Assembly: GCF_003864295.1 (NCBI RefSeq)
Contig: NZ_BDQK01000001.1
Coordinates: 62,001 to 126,000, forward strand
Origin: Aphanothece sacrum FPU1
Lineage (GTDB): Bacteria; Cyanobacteriota; Cyanobacteriia; Cyanobacteriales; Microcystaceae
Length of the DNA stretch: 64,000 nt
Reading direction: 5' to 3'
The notes below the pieces were generated by a model. That model saw only the letters and a program-made list of their open reading frames with translations, had not been told where the DNA came from and made no database searches. The translations under genes and the position numbers were made by a program. Position 1 is the stretch's first letter. Each line of letters starts with the position of its first letter. Positions 32,408 to 41,706 of this stretch are shown piece after piece.

Positions 32408-35400
32408 TTAACTTTCCACAAGAGCATTAATATCTAATAATACCTCACCCGCAATTAACCGTTGAGCCGCATCTAATAAAACTGCTTCAATATAAGGCTT
32501 GACAAAATAACCCTTTGCCCCACGTTCTGCCGCAATTTTTTGCATTTTTTGGGCCCCACGAGAAGTAATCATGGCAATAGGAATTTTCGCCAGTTGTTCA
32601 TCCGCTTGTAAACGAGAAAGCAACTCTAAACCGTTCATACGAGGCATTTCAATATCGCACAGAATTAAGTGACAAAATAACCCCCCTCGGAGTTTTTCCC
32701 AAGCTTCCTGACCATCACGGGCCTGTTCAACGCGATAATTAGTCTTAGTAAACGTCATAGACAACATTTCTCGTACCATCACCGAATCGTCAACAATCAA
32801 TACGATTTGTTCTTCATCAGAAAAATGGGTCGTTTGAGAATTATTGCCAGAAGATGAGTCTTGATTTCCTGATGAACGTTGTTTTCTGGGTTTTTTATGA
32901 CTACCTGCGAGTAACACTTCACCTTGTAGCATTCGTTGGGCCGCTTCGAGTAAAGTTTGATCAGGACAAGGCTTAGTAAAATAACCACTAGCCCCTAATT
33001 TAGCAGCAACTTTGCGATGACGATCTGCCCCACGAGAAGTCAACAAAGCCACCGGAATATCTGATAATTGCGGATCTTTCTGAATATTCGATAATAATTC
33101 TAGCCCATTCATTCGGGGCATTTCAATATCACAGAAAACCAGATCACAAGGTAAACCAGAACGCAATTTTTCCCAAGCTTCTTGACCATCACGCGCTTGT
33201 TCTACTTGATATCCCGATTTACTAAAGCTCAAAGATAGGAGTTCACGCACCGTAATAGAGTCATCAATAATTAATACCATTGGTTCTGTCTTATGGCCAA
33301 ACATGAGATCTAAGTCTAGAGGAGTTTTCTTCCAGATACTACTATTACCATCTGTGCGTAAACGTCCTTGAGCAATTTCCATTAACTCCAACACATCCCC
33401 AATGGGCATAATAGTACCATCCCCTAACACCGTTGCTCCAGCAATACCGGCCGGTTTAGGAATAGGCCCTTCAATTTGTTTAATAACGATTTCTTGTTCC
33501 CCGATCACTTGGTCAACTCGAACCGCCAGAAAATTGCCTGTACCTCGTAAAATCACTAAAGATACCGTATCGTCTTCATTTTTGCCCCCATAAACGCTAC
33601 CGCGTCCTAATTGTCGGTTATAGGAAAGAAGATCACCCAAGGAATAAACAGGAAGCATACTGTTATTCCAATTAATACATTCCTGGCCGTTTTCATCTAT
33701 TATCAGATCGCTTGGTACATAATCTTTCATGTCTTCTACCCCGTCCATAGGGAAAGCGATACGAGCGCGATCGCTTAAACAACATAAAGCTTTACAAATA
33801 CTCAAGGTCAGGGGTAAGCGGATAGTGAAAGTAGTTCCTTTACCTCTTGTTGAGTCAATGCTTACTGAACCTCGAACATCGATTAAACTGGTGCGTACGA
33901 CATCTAAACCCACACCACGACCGGCAAAATCATCTGCTTTATCACGGGTACTAAACCCTGCATGAAAGAGAAAATCATAGATTTCCACTTCTGTTAAAGT
34001 TTTCGCTTCTTCGGGGGTAATTAAGTCTTTTTCAATGGCTTTTGCTTTGACCAGTTCAGGATCAATTCCCCCTCCATCATCAGAAATAGTAATAACGGTT
34101 TGATTTCCTTGTAAAAAGGCTCGTAAATTAATGTGACCTTCGGGAAATTTTCCTGATTTTTTTCGTACTGAGGGGTCTTCAATTCCATGAGTAATAGCAT
34201 TATTAACCAAGTGAGTCATGGGATTATAAAGATGTTCTAAGATCATCTTATCAACAAGAACTTCTCGCCCTTCTACGAGTAATTTTACCTGTTTATTTAA
34301 TTTCATGGAGATTTCTCGCACGGCACGAGGTAAACGATCTGCCGTTTGAGCAAAGGGAACCATTCGAGAGTTAGTCATTCCCTCTTGTAATTGAGTAGTC
34401 GCTTGTCGTAAACTGCGGGCTACTTGTTCGGTTTCATCTACTAAGAATTGAATGTCTGAAGCTGATTCTCTAACCCTAACAATCAGTTCTATCATTTCTT
34501 GGGATAATAAATGGAACCCTGTAAATCGATCCATTTCTAACGCATCTAAAGCCCGATCTTCTCCTTCATGAATAGTAGGACTTGTTTCTGATATTTGAGG
34601 TTGAATCAAATTAGATAATCCTGATGTTTGGCCTTGATTTCTACTAGCTAATAAGGCCCCTTCTAGTAGGGTACGTTCATATAAATCTTGCATCCTCCCC
34701 CCTACATCACTCAGATTTTGTACCTGGTTGAGTAGGTTATCTAAAAAGTGTCTTAATCTTTCTTGATCTTGTTCTAAACTGTTACGTTTAACTACTAATT
34801 CTCCGATTAAATTACTGAGGTTATCGAGTTGTTTGACGGGAACCCGCATCGTCTGTTCAAAGACTTTAGTTTTACTGGGTCGGGGCCGGGGTTGTAAGCG
34901 TTGACCTTTACCGGCCAAGAGTGTTGGTGATCCTCCCATCGTACGATCTGCTTGTTCGAGAAGGGCCTCTAATTCTCTAAATTCATCGTCAATTTCTACT
35001 TCAGACGTAATTTCTAGAGTTTCTACGGAGGTTTCTTCTTCTTTGGGGACAGAGGGAGAAGTTTCAATTAAAGCGGCTAATTGGGCAGCAGTTTCTTCAT
35101 CAACGCATTCTGAAGGGGAATAACCGGCCGGTTGTCTTAATAACCCTTCTAATTGTTCAAAGGTTGGATAAAAATGGGGAAGACTATGGTTAGGTTCTAT
35201 TCTTTTTTCTTCGTCTGGAGATTCTAATAGGTATTTTAGATTTTCTAAGTCGCTATTTTCTTCAGAATAACCCATAGATTCCATCTGGCGTAAAAATGAG
35301 CTATCTGATTCTATATTATTTTGTTCCCAAGAGTCTCCTCCTAATAAACTCGATAAATCTGCTTCTGTATCTGGAGATTCATCGGCAATAGTGTTAAGTT

Positions 35401-35683
35401 CTTTGTCTGTATCATCCCAGGTGAAATCATCCCTAAATAGTTGATTAATTTCATCTTCTGAGGGTAAGGAGGAAAGAGTGGATTTCTCTGAGTAGGTTTT
35501 TTTGTATGTTTCCTCTGCTGGGGAGTCGGATACCTCCTCCTCAAACCAGCTTGCCAATTCGTCGAGTTGTCGATCGGCCTCGAATATATCTGATCCCTCA
35601 CTTAACCCTTCTAGTAATTGGGCAATGTCTTGATCAAAGGAATTGTCGGCGAAGTTGTTAGCGTTTGTGGGACGGCTGATCAT
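32408..35683 (-). CDS. CheA-like hybrid histidine kinase with two receiver domains, no HPt
   Basis: The 1091-residue protein has an acidic, low-complexity N-terminal region (1-275), a CheA dimerisation helix pair (from MRVPVKQLDNLSNLIGELV, about 278), the ATPase domain (about 440-610; N box HLVNNAITHG, DDGGGID, GRGVGLDVV), a CheW-like domain (about 620-760) and two receiver domains (about 800-915 and 958-1073), both with the acidic pair, the phosphoacceptor Asp in CDIEMPRMNG, and TKP/VKP lysines. The HPt domain expected at the start, with its HxxKG motif, is missing. This layout recalls the split PilL-C of cyanobacterial phototaxis/pilus systems, where a separate PilL-N carries the HPt. No such partner lies nearby. 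Confidence 0.9.
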   Translation of the reverse strand: MISRPTNANNFADNSFDQDIAQLLEGLSEGSDIFEADRQLDELASWFEEEVSDSPAEETYKKTYSEKSTLSSLPSEDEINQLFRDDFTWDDTDKELNTIADESPDTEADLSSLLGGDSWEQNNIESDSSFLRQMESMGYSEENSDLENLKYLLESPDEEKRIEPNHSLPHFYPTFEQLEGLLRQPAGYSPSECVDEETAAQLAALIETSPSVPKEEETSVETLEITSEVEIDDEFRELEALLEQADRTMGGSPTLLAGKGQRLQPRPRPSKTKVFEQTMRVPVKQLDNLSNLIGELVVKRNSLEQDQERLRHFLDNLLNQVQNLSDVGGRMQDLYERTLLEGALLASRNQGQTSGLSNLIQPQISETSPTIHEGEDRALDALEMDRFTGFHLLSQEMIELIVRVRESASDIQFLVDETEQVARSLRQATTQLQEGMTNSRMVPFAQTADRLPRAVREISMKLNKQVKLLVEGREVLVDKMILEHLYNPMTHLVNNAITHGIEDPSVRKKSGKFPEGHINLRAFLQGNQTVITISDDGGGIDPELVKAKAIEKDLITPEEAKTLTEVEIYDFLFHAGFSTRDKADDFAGRGVGLDVVRTSLIDVRGSVSIDSTRGKGTTFTIRLPLTLSICKALCCLSDRARIAFPMDGVEDMKDYVPSDLIIDENGQECINWNNSMLPVYSLGDLLSYNRQLGRGSVYGGKNEDDTVSLVILRGTGNFLAVRVDQVIGEQEIVIKQIEGPIPKPAGIAGATVLGDGTIMPIGDVLELMEIAQGRLRTDGNSSIWKKTPLDLDLMFGHKTEPMVLIIDDSITVRELLSLSFSKSGYQVEQARDGQEAWEKLRSGLPCDLVFCDIEMPRMNGLELLSNIQKDPQLSDIPVALLTSRGADRHRKVAAKLGASGYFTKPCPDQTLLEAAQRMLQGEVLLAGSHKKPRKQRSSGNQDSSSGNNSQTTHFSDEEQIVLIVDDSVMVREMLSMTFTKTNYRVEQARDGQEAWEKLRGGLFCHLILCDIEMPRMNGLELLSRLQADEQLAKIPIAMITSRGAQKMQKIAAERGAKGYFVKPYIEAVLLDAAQRLIAGEVLLDINALVES

Positions 35684-35777
35684 ATCTGAGTCCTGTCAGG
35701 TTTAGGGAGCCTATATTCTCAGAGTACCCACTTAGCTTAAGAAAATTATAGATGGTTTAGAGATTTTTTGCTGACCA

Positions 35778-36722
35778 TCAATTTTCCAGACGATAACCGA
35801 ATTCGGCTAATCTTAAGTTTGATTGTCGCCATTTGGGTTCTACTTTGACAAAGAGTTCTAAATAAACTTCTCCGGTAATTAGTTTTTGAATTTGCTCTCG
35901 TGCTGTTATTCCAATCTCTTTGAGCATACTTCCTTTTTTACCAATAATAATAGCTTTTTGGGATTCTCTTTCTACGTTAATGGCCGCAAACACTTTGGTG
36001 ATTTTGGGGGTTTCTTCCACTTTTTCTATGACGACTGCTACAGAATGGGGGACTTCTTGACGGGTCACTTTTAAGATTTGTTCTCGAATTAATTCTCCCA
36101 TAATAAATCTTTCTGGTTGATCGGTGACTAAATCAGGGGGATAATAATAAGGACCGGGTTCGAGATGGTCTATTAATTGTTTTTGTAATGTCTCTAATCC
36201 TTCTCCTGTTAAAGCAGAAAATTTAATTAGTGGCCAATTATAGACTTTCGCTAAGTTTCGATAACTTTCGTCTATTGCTTCATAATCTGAGGGTTGTTGA
36301 TCTTGTTTATTCAGTCCTAAAATGATTGGAGTTTTTGTCGTTTCTAATAGTTCTTGGATATAGCGATCGCCTCCTCCTGCTTTGACTGAACTATCTACCA
36401 CAAACAAGATAATATCAACGGCATTAATGGCCGTTTGAGCATTTTTTACTAGGATTTTTCCGAGAGCATGGTGGGGTTTATGAATACCTGGGGTATCCAC
36501 AAAAATTATTTGTGCTTCTGGGGTCGTTAAAATACCTTTGAGACGGTTACGAGTGGTTTGAGCAACTGCTGAAGTAATGGCAATTTTTTGTCCCACTAAG
36601 TAATTCATTAAGGTCGATTTTCCCACATTGGGACGACCAATAATTCCCACAAATCCTGATTTATATCCATCGGGTGCAATGGGTATTGTTGGTAAGAATA
36701 TTTGAGGCATTTCAGAAGACAT
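35778..36722 (-). CDS. era: GTPase Era
   Basis: Era binds the 3' end of 16S rRNA and helps 30S assembly. From the ATG at 36722 (MSSEMPQIF) it is 314 residues. It has GRPNVGKS (G1), the TTRNR switch, DTPGIHKP (G3), NKQD (G4) and a C-terminal KH domain with IIGKKGSMLKEIG. A further 13 codons upstream are open, but they are built from the ATTATCC repeat and I take them as non-coding. The gene is 55 bases downstream of the 3'... rather, it precedes the kinase gene on the same strand and could be read with it. Confidence 0.95.
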   Translation of the reverse strand: MSSEMPQIFLPTIPIAPDGYKSGFVGIIGRPNVGKSTLMNYLVGQKIAITSAVAQTTRNRLKGILTTPEAQIIFVDTPGIHKPHHALGKILVKNAQTAINAVDIILFVVDSSVKAGGGDRYIQELLETTKTPIILGLNKQDQQPSDYEAIDESYRNLAKVYNWPLIKFSALTGEGLETLQKQLIDHLEPGPYYYPPDLVTDQPERFIMGELIREQILKVTRQEVPHSVAVVIEKVEETPKITKVFAAINVERESQKAIIIGKKGSMLKEIGITAREQIQKLITGEVYLELFVKVEPKWRQSNLRLAEFGYRLEN

Positions 36723-36858
36723 AAGCACCGGTAAATAATGGATAATGGATAATAAATTCATCTTGTGCTAGAACATAAATTTCCTTAGCGTAAGCTTGTA
36801 AGTTCTGTTTTCCTGATGAACGTGACACCAATCACATAATATGATTTTAGTCTAAAAG

Positions 36859-37326
36859 TTACCATAATTGATAAGGATTTTTAGATAAGTTCACATTATA
36901 GTATTTAAAATCTTGAGTGACTTCTTCTCCAACCCATTCTGGTAATTCAATTAGTTGGTTTTCATTGGTTAATTCAACTTCAGCTAAAATTAATCCCTCA
37001 TTTTCTCCTTTAAATTCATCTACTTCCCAAACTAAATCTTTAACAGGAATTCGATATCTTATCTTTTCAATTAAAGGACTATCACATAAATTTTCCAACA
37101 TCATTGTAGCATCTTCTAAAGGAATTGGATACTCAAATTCACTTCGGGTAATTCCTTCGACTTTACCCTTAATAGTTAGGTAGGCATTTTCTCCTACAAT
37201 TCTCACTCGAATAGTTGTTACTTTATTTTCAGTAATAATATATCCTTGTCGATAAATTTTACCTAACGCTAGACAACGCCAATTATCTCCTTTTATTAAA
37301 AACTTTCTTTCAATTTCAAGTGCCAT
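36859..37326 (-). CDS. CYTH-domain protein (triphosphate tunnel metalloenzyme)
   Basis: This 155-residue protein opens with MALEIERKFLI, the ExExK signature of CYTH enzymes, and has the alternating charged strands of the tunnel (TIRVRI, AYLTIKG, KIRYRIP, WEVDEF, AEVEL). Members hydrolyse inorganic triphosphate or make thiamine triphosphate or cAMP; small cyanobacterial ones are usually tripolyphosphatases. The start at 37326 is preferred because the family begins there. The longer frame to 37386 adds 20 unrelated residues. Confidence 0.92.
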   Translation of the reverse strand: MALEIERKFLIKGDNWRCLALGKIYRQGYIITENKVTTIRVRIVGENAYLTIKGKVEGITRSEFEYPIPLEDATMMLENLCDSPLIEKIRYRIPVKDLVWEVDEFKGENEGLILAEVELTNENQLIELPEWVGEEVTQDFKYYNVNLSKNPYQLW

Positions 37327-37386
37327 AATTTTTAACCCAAATGATTTTGAATGATAATTGATAATTAATTCTCCGTAATCTATCAT

Positions 37387-37712
37387 TTCCAGATATAACC
37401 GAATCAGGATTCCCTTACAGTATTAATTAATCTTATCAGATTTGAAGAGAAATGTTGAGCGCAGCCCCCACCTAAATCAGAGATTTTAGGTGGGGTTAGC
37501 CAAACCAATAAATAAACGCGCAGCATCCTTGCTACAATCTTTAACATGGTGGGTTACGACGCGCCCTAAAACTTATTAGTTTTCCCTCAAAATAGTTGCC
37601 GCGCCTAACCCACCCTAGGAATCATAAGCTTTACTTATCACCACACATAAGAGAGAGCTAGTTTGGTTATTCTATTATCAATTATCCATTATTAATTATT
37701 CATTTTTGAATC
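37387..37712. other. gap with two inverted repeats between divergent genes
   Basis: It contains an 11-bp hairpin CCCCACCTAAA-tcagagat-TTTAGGTGGGG (37466-37495) and a small element with ends GGTGGGTTACGaCGCG and CGCGCcTAACCCACC (37548-37614). These lie upstream of both flanking genes, so they are repeats rather than terminators. The last 50 bases are ATTATCC-type AT-rich repeats. Confidence 0.65.
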
Positions 37713-38585
37713 ATGTTTTCTGAATTTAAACCCTTTATTATTAATACCTCAAAAATTAAAATAAATTTAATCAAAGGTGGTCAAGGATTTCCTGTTCTCT
37801 TACTTCATGGTTATCCTCAAACTCATATTATCTGGCATAAAATAGCCCCAAAACTAGCAGAAAATTTTACGGTTATTGTCACAGATTTAAGGGGATATGG
37901 AGACAGTGATAAACCTCCAGGCAATCCAGAGCATAGCCATTATTCTAAACGAATTATGGCACAAGATCAGGTAGAAGTAATGACTCAATTAGGCTATAAT
38001 CAATTTTATCTTATTGGACATGATCGAGGGGCTAGAGTTGCTCATCGTTTAACTCTTGATTATCCTGATAAAGTAAAAAAAATAGTATTATTAGATATTG
38101 CCCCGACTTATGAAATGTATACTCTAACTGATCAAGAATTTGCTACTGCTTATTATCATTGGTTTTTCTTAATTCAACCGTTCCCTTTTCCTGAAACTTT
38201 AATTAAACAAAATCCTGATTATTTTTTGACTCATTGTTTACAAAGTTGGAGTAAAAATGATTTTACCTTTACTTTTACCTCAGCAGCAATACAAGAATAT
38301 TTAAGATGTTTTCGTGATCCTAAGACGATTCATGGTACTTGTGAAGATTATCGAGCATCAGCTACTATTGATTTAGAACATGACCAAGCAGATATTGAGC
38401 AAAAAATTCAATGTCCCCTTTTAGTTTTGTGGGGAAAACAGGGAATCATTGAAAGGAAATATAATGTCTTAGACAGTTGGAAAAAAAGAGCAATAAATGT
38501 ACAAGGAAAACCAATTAACTGTGGACATTTTTTACCTGAAGAAGCACCAGAAGAAACTTATCAGTCTATTAGAGATTTTTTATAA
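37713..38585 (+). CDS. alpha/beta hydrolase of the haloacetate dehalogenase type
   Basis: The 290-residue protein has the alpha/beta-hydrolase core: HGYP (32-35), nucleophile Asp104 in GHDRGARVAHR, Asp128 and His272 (NCGHFLPEE). The pocket residues known from the Rhodopseudomonas fluoroacetate dehalogenase are all at matching spacing: Arg105 and Arg108 (carboxylate), His149, Trp150 and Tyr213 (halide), and Trp179. Such enzymes hydrolyse fluoro- or chloroacetate to glycolate. The substrate in this organism is inferred. No neighbour hints at a pathway. Numbering of the reference enzyme is from memory (Asp110, Arg111, Arg114, Asp134, His155, Trp156, Trp185, Tyr219, His280). Confidence 0.88.
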   Translation: MFSEFKPFIINTSKIKINLIKGGQGFPVLLLHGYPQTHIIWHKIAPKLAENFTVIVTDLRGYGDSDKPPGNPEHSHYSKRIMAQDQVEVMTQLGYNQFYLIGHDRGARVAHRLTLDYPDKVKKIVLLDIAPTYEMYTLTDQEFATAYYHWFFLIQPFPFPETLIKQNPDYFLTHCLQSWSKNDFTFTFTSAAIQEYLRCFRDPKTIHGTCEDYRASATIDLEHDQADIEQKIQCPLLVLWGKQGIIERKYNVLDSWKKRAINVQGKPINCGHFLPEEAPEETYQSIRDFL

Positions 38586-38620
38586 TAAAATGAACTTATC
38601 TATATTTGCCCTAACTCCCC

Positions 38621-40357
38621 ATGCAATCTGTTGATTTAACAACCTTAACCGCTATCTCACATGAATTACAAACCTATTGGATACCTTCTCGTCTTGAACA
38701 AGTTTATCAACGCGATCGCTATACAATTTCTCTGGCACTGCGTACCCTAAAAAAACGGGCTTGGTTAACTATTTCTTGGCATCCTCAAGGGGCTAGACTA
38801 TGTATAAGTGATCCTCCTGCCAAAATCCCCGATACCTTTACTTTTAGTGATCAATTACGTCATCAAATTAATGGTTATGCCCTCACTGCTTTAACGATGA
38901 TTTCTCCTTGGGAAAGAGTGGTTGATCTTCAATTTGCTAAACGTCCGGGTGATCCTGTTATTTGGCATCTTTTTATTGAAATTATGGGAAAATATAGTAA
39001 TGTAATTCTCACAGATGCTCATCAACAAATTGTTACGGTTGCTCATCAAGTTAATGCCAATCAATCAAGTGTTCGCACCGTACAAACGGGACAACCTTAT
39101 GAACTTCCTCCCGTTTTAACAGGCACTTTACCTAAGTTAGAAGAATCTCAAACTCGATGGCAAGAAAGAATCAGTTTAGTCCCTGGGGCATTACAAAAAC
39201 AATTGTTAAATAGTTATCGGGGTTTAAGTCCAGTTGTTGCTCAATTAATGATTCAACAAGCTCATTTACAACCTCAACAGTCTACAGACACTTTAACGGC
39301 AAAAGATTGGGACACCTTATTTATATTGTGGCAAACTTGGTTAAATATTTTACAAACCAAAGACTTTAACTTTGGTTATACTCAAACAGGTTATACGGTT
39401 TTAGGTTGGGGCATAATTAAACCCATAAAAGATTTACAAACTCTGATCAATAGTTATTATAATGACCAAACTAATCAAGAAAATTTTCAACAAATACGTC
39501 ATCAACTTTTACAAAAAATAAGTTCATTACTCAAAAAAGTATCTCTTAAAGCAAATACTTTTAAACAACGTCTAAACCAGTCTGCTGAAGCTGATAAATA
39601 CCGTCAAGAAGCAGATTTATTAATGGCTAATTTACATTTATGTAAACCCGGTATGACATCTATTATTCTCAATGACTTTGAAACAGATCAACCTGTTAAG
39701 ATTAAGCTAAATCCTGAAAAAAATGGGGTACAAAATGCCCAGTATCTCTATAAACAACATCAAAAATTAAAACGAGCTAAAATTGCTGTAGAACCTTTAT
39801 TAGCAGAAGTAAATACGGAAATTAATTATTTAGAACAAGTTGAAGATAGTTTACATCAATTAACTATTTATCAGTCTCCACAAGACTTACAAACTCTAGA
39901 AGAAATACGAGAAGAATTAATTCAACAAAATTATCTTAATTCTCCCTCTCAACGGAATATTAATCTGATAGATGAATCTCAACCTTATCAATATACAACA
40001 CCGTCAGGATTAGAAATTTGGATCGGTCGTAATAATCGTCAAAATGATCGTCTCACCTTTCGCACAGCAGGAGATTATGACCTCTGGTTTCATACTCAAG
40101 AAAGTGCCGGAAGTCATGTATTATTACGTCTAGAACCGGGGACAAAACCTGATGAAACTGATTTACATTGTGCCGCAGATTGGGCAGCTTATTACAGTCG
40201 CGCTCGTCAAAGTGAACAAGTTCCTGTGGTTTACACTGAACCTAAATATGTCTATAAACCTAAAGGGGCTAAACCAGGGATGGTCATCTATAAACGAGAA
40301 CGGGTTCTCTGGGGACAACCTCATAAGGCGCAAGCATACCTTAAAAGTCAAGGGTAG
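38621..40357 (+). CDS. rqcH: NFACT-family ribosome quality control protein RqcH
   Basis: The 578-residue protein has an NFACT-N domain (1-190), a coiled-coil middle (about 285-450) and an NFACT-R/DUF814 domain at the end (from about 465; RTAGDYDLWFHTQESAGSHV, PKYVYKPKGAKPG). RqcH binds 60S/50S subunits stalled with peptidyl-tRNA and adds alanine tails. The 'DR' pair needed for tailing in Bacillus RqcH is ER here (WERVVDLQFAKR, about 97-108), which I believe is common in cyanobacteria. It was formerly annotated as fibronectin-binding protein. The gene starts 35 bases after the hydrolase gene. Confidence 0.9.
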   Translation: MQSVDLTTLTAISHELQTYWIPSRLEQVYQRDRYTISLALRTLKKRAWLTISWHPQGARLCISDPPAKIPDTFTFSDQLRHQINGYALTALTMISPWERVVDLQFAKRPGDPVIWHLFIEIMGKYSNVILTDAHQQIVTVAHQVNANQSSVRTVQTGQPYELPPVLTGTLPKLEESQTRWQERISLVPGALQKQLLNSYRGLSPVVAQLMIQQAHLQPQQSTDTLTAKDWDTLFILWQTWLNILQTKDFNFGYTQTGYTVLGWGIIKPIKDLQTLINSYYNDQTNQENFQQIRHQLLQKISSLLKKVSLKANTFKQRLNQSAEADKYRQEADLLMANLHLCKPGMTSIILNDFETDQPVKIKLNPEKNGVQNAQYLYKQHQKLKRAKIAVEPLLAEVNTEINYLEQVEDSLHQLTIYQSPQDLQTLEEIREELIQQNYLNSPSQRNINLIDESQPYQYTTPSGLEIWIGRNNRQNDRLTFRTAGDYDLWFHTQESAGSHVLLRLEPGTKPDETDLHCAADWAAYYSRARQSEQVPVVYTEPKYVYKPKGAKPGMVIYKRERVLWGQPHKAQAYLKSQG

Positions 40358-40377
40358 TCCCAAAATTTAAAATTTTA

Positions 40378-40407
40378 TTTACAAACATTGGTGTCTTATG
40401 TTACAAT
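40378..40407 (+). promoter_or_regulatory. sigma-70 type promoter of a candidate small RNA
   Basis: TTTACA (40378-40383) and TACAAT (40402-40407) are separated by 18 bases, downstream of the rqcH stop. Confidence 0.6.
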
Positions 40408-40413
40408 CCCTTC

Positions 40414-40524
40414 ATAGAAGTCTATGGTTTAGCGATTGGGAACGCGACCGGCAGATTTCCTCAAAGAAATAATAACAATAATTTATAGGGTATCCAGCGA
40501 TCGCGATCGCTGGTTTTCTGTTTT
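40414..40524 (+). ncRNA. candidate intergenic small RNA with HIP1-based terminator
   Basis: From the promoter at 40378 a transcript of about 110 bases would run to CCAGCGATCG-CGATCGCTGG (40494-40513), a perfect 20-base palindrome followed by TTTTCTGTTTT. No frame in it has a start and ribosome site, so it is probably non-coding. It could instead be the leader of the response regulator gene at 40819, ended early by this terminator. I do not match it to a named RNA. Confidence 0.5.
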
Positions 40525-40571
40525 ATACTATCAGCGATTACGAGACAAAATCGTTTTTTAAGGTAAATAAT

Positions 40572-40600
40572 AAAAGACCCCTGTAACTTAGGGGTCTTTT
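40572..40600. terminator. rho-independent type terminator, usable on both strands
   Basis: AAAAGACCCCT-gtaactt-AGGGGTCTTTT forms an 11-bp perfect stem with A-run before and T-run after. It is 48 bases beyond the small RNA terminator and upstream of the response regulator gene. Confidence 0.85.
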
Positions 40601-40818
40601 ATTCGGTAGAATAAAACGCAGTATATAAATGATGGTGGGCAATGCCGACCTTAACATAGTTAGCTAGATTTCACGGTTGTATCAAAATTTTTAACACGGA
40701 TTGTTACTTTTTACTTCTGATGGGGAACCTTAGAAGAGGGAAAACTCATCAGTCTCAATCCAGACTGATGATTGATGTTCCTATTAACACTGACTCAACT
40801 CTGTAAGGGGAGTTTACC

Positions 40819-41379
40819 GTGCCAACCCACAAAATACTCGTAATTGATGACAGTAAAGTGATCCGGATGCGGGTTCGGGATATGTTACCAGAAGATAACA
40901 TAGAAGTTCTCGAAGCCAAAGATGGAGTTGAAGGATATAACCTCATTCGCAGTGAAAAGCCAAACTTAATTATGCTTGATTTTCTTCTGCCTAAAATGAG
41001 TGGTTGGGATGTCTATCAAGAAGTTCAAAAAGAGTATGATCTCAAAACTATTCCCCTAGTTTTAATGTCTGGGAGAAAAGAAGAAGTCATTGAAAAACTT
41101 ACTGAACCTTTTGAATATTTTTCTTTTGTTGAAAAACCTTTTGAAAAGAAACAATTGCTTGAGGCTATTCGAGATGCAATGGCTAAGGCTAAAAAGCATC
41201 CTCAACCTAAAACACCTCAGCCAGCAAACTATCAAAATGGTTCTGTACCAAAAGATACAGCAGTAATGACTCAGGAAATTTATAACCTACGTCAACAAAT
41301 GAGTAAGATGCAAAATGAAATTGATACCCTTAAAGGTCAACTTAGAAAAGTTCTGGAATTTATTCAACAAAGACGGTAA
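40819..41379 (+). CDS. response regulator with C-terminal coiled coil
   Basis: The 186-residue protein has one receiver domain (acid pair Asp10/Asp11, phosphoacceptor Asp54 in MLDFLLPKMSG, the conserved lysine in VEKPF) and no DNA-binding domain. A Pro-rich linker (about 122-140) leads to a predicted coiled coil (LRQQMSKMQNEIDTLKGQLR). It may pass a signal by protein contact, as CheY/PatA-type regulators do in motility. It starts at GTG with AAGGGGAG ideally placed. The 5' leader holds a CATCAGTCT-caatcc-AGACTGATG hairpin. Confidence 0.88.
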   Translation: MPTHKILVIDDSKVIRMRVRDMLPEDNIEVLEAKDGVEGYNLIRSEKPNLIMLDFLLPKMSGWDVYQEVQKEYDLKTIPLVLMSGRKEEVIEKLTEPFEYFSFVEKPFEKKQLLEAIRDAMAKAKKHPQPKTPQPANYQNGSVPKDTAVMTQEIYNLRQQMSKMQNEIDTLKGQLRKVLEFIQQRR

Positions 41380-41502
41380 ATTATTTACTTATCATAACTT
41401 TAAACATATAAGTTACTAATAGTAGGGGTCAATGGCCGTTGACCCTTACATTTGTTTCGTTGACCCCTATATTCATAAATTATAAATTATAAATTATGAA
41501 TT

Positions 41503-41668
41503 TAGGAGTTACGCATTGACAGAATACCATAAATATGTATCTAGTAGAACGGTATAAAATAATACAAAAAACTACCGTGAATGAATATCACTGGCGATCG
41601 CTCAATGGTTCAAACAATGGAAAAATCGTAGCTAAGTCATAGTAAAAGTATACGATGCGTAACTCCTA
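41503..41668. mobile_element. 166-bp MITE-like element with 14-bp perfect inverted ends
   Basis: The ends are TAGGAGTTACGCAT and ATGCGTAACTCCTA, flanked on each side by GAATT, a possible 5-bp target duplication. The inside has no gene. On both sides lie heptamer arrays, AAATTAT on the left (41472-41502) and ATAATTT on the right (41669-41709), in opposite orientation, which extends the fold-back well past the ends. Confidence 0.75.
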
Positions 41669-41706
41669 GAATTATAATTTATAATTCATAATTTATAATT
41701 TATAAT

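Noticed and set aside
36723-36761. 13-codon N-terminal extension of Era
   Set aside because: The codons are made of ATTATCC-type repeat and do not match the family.
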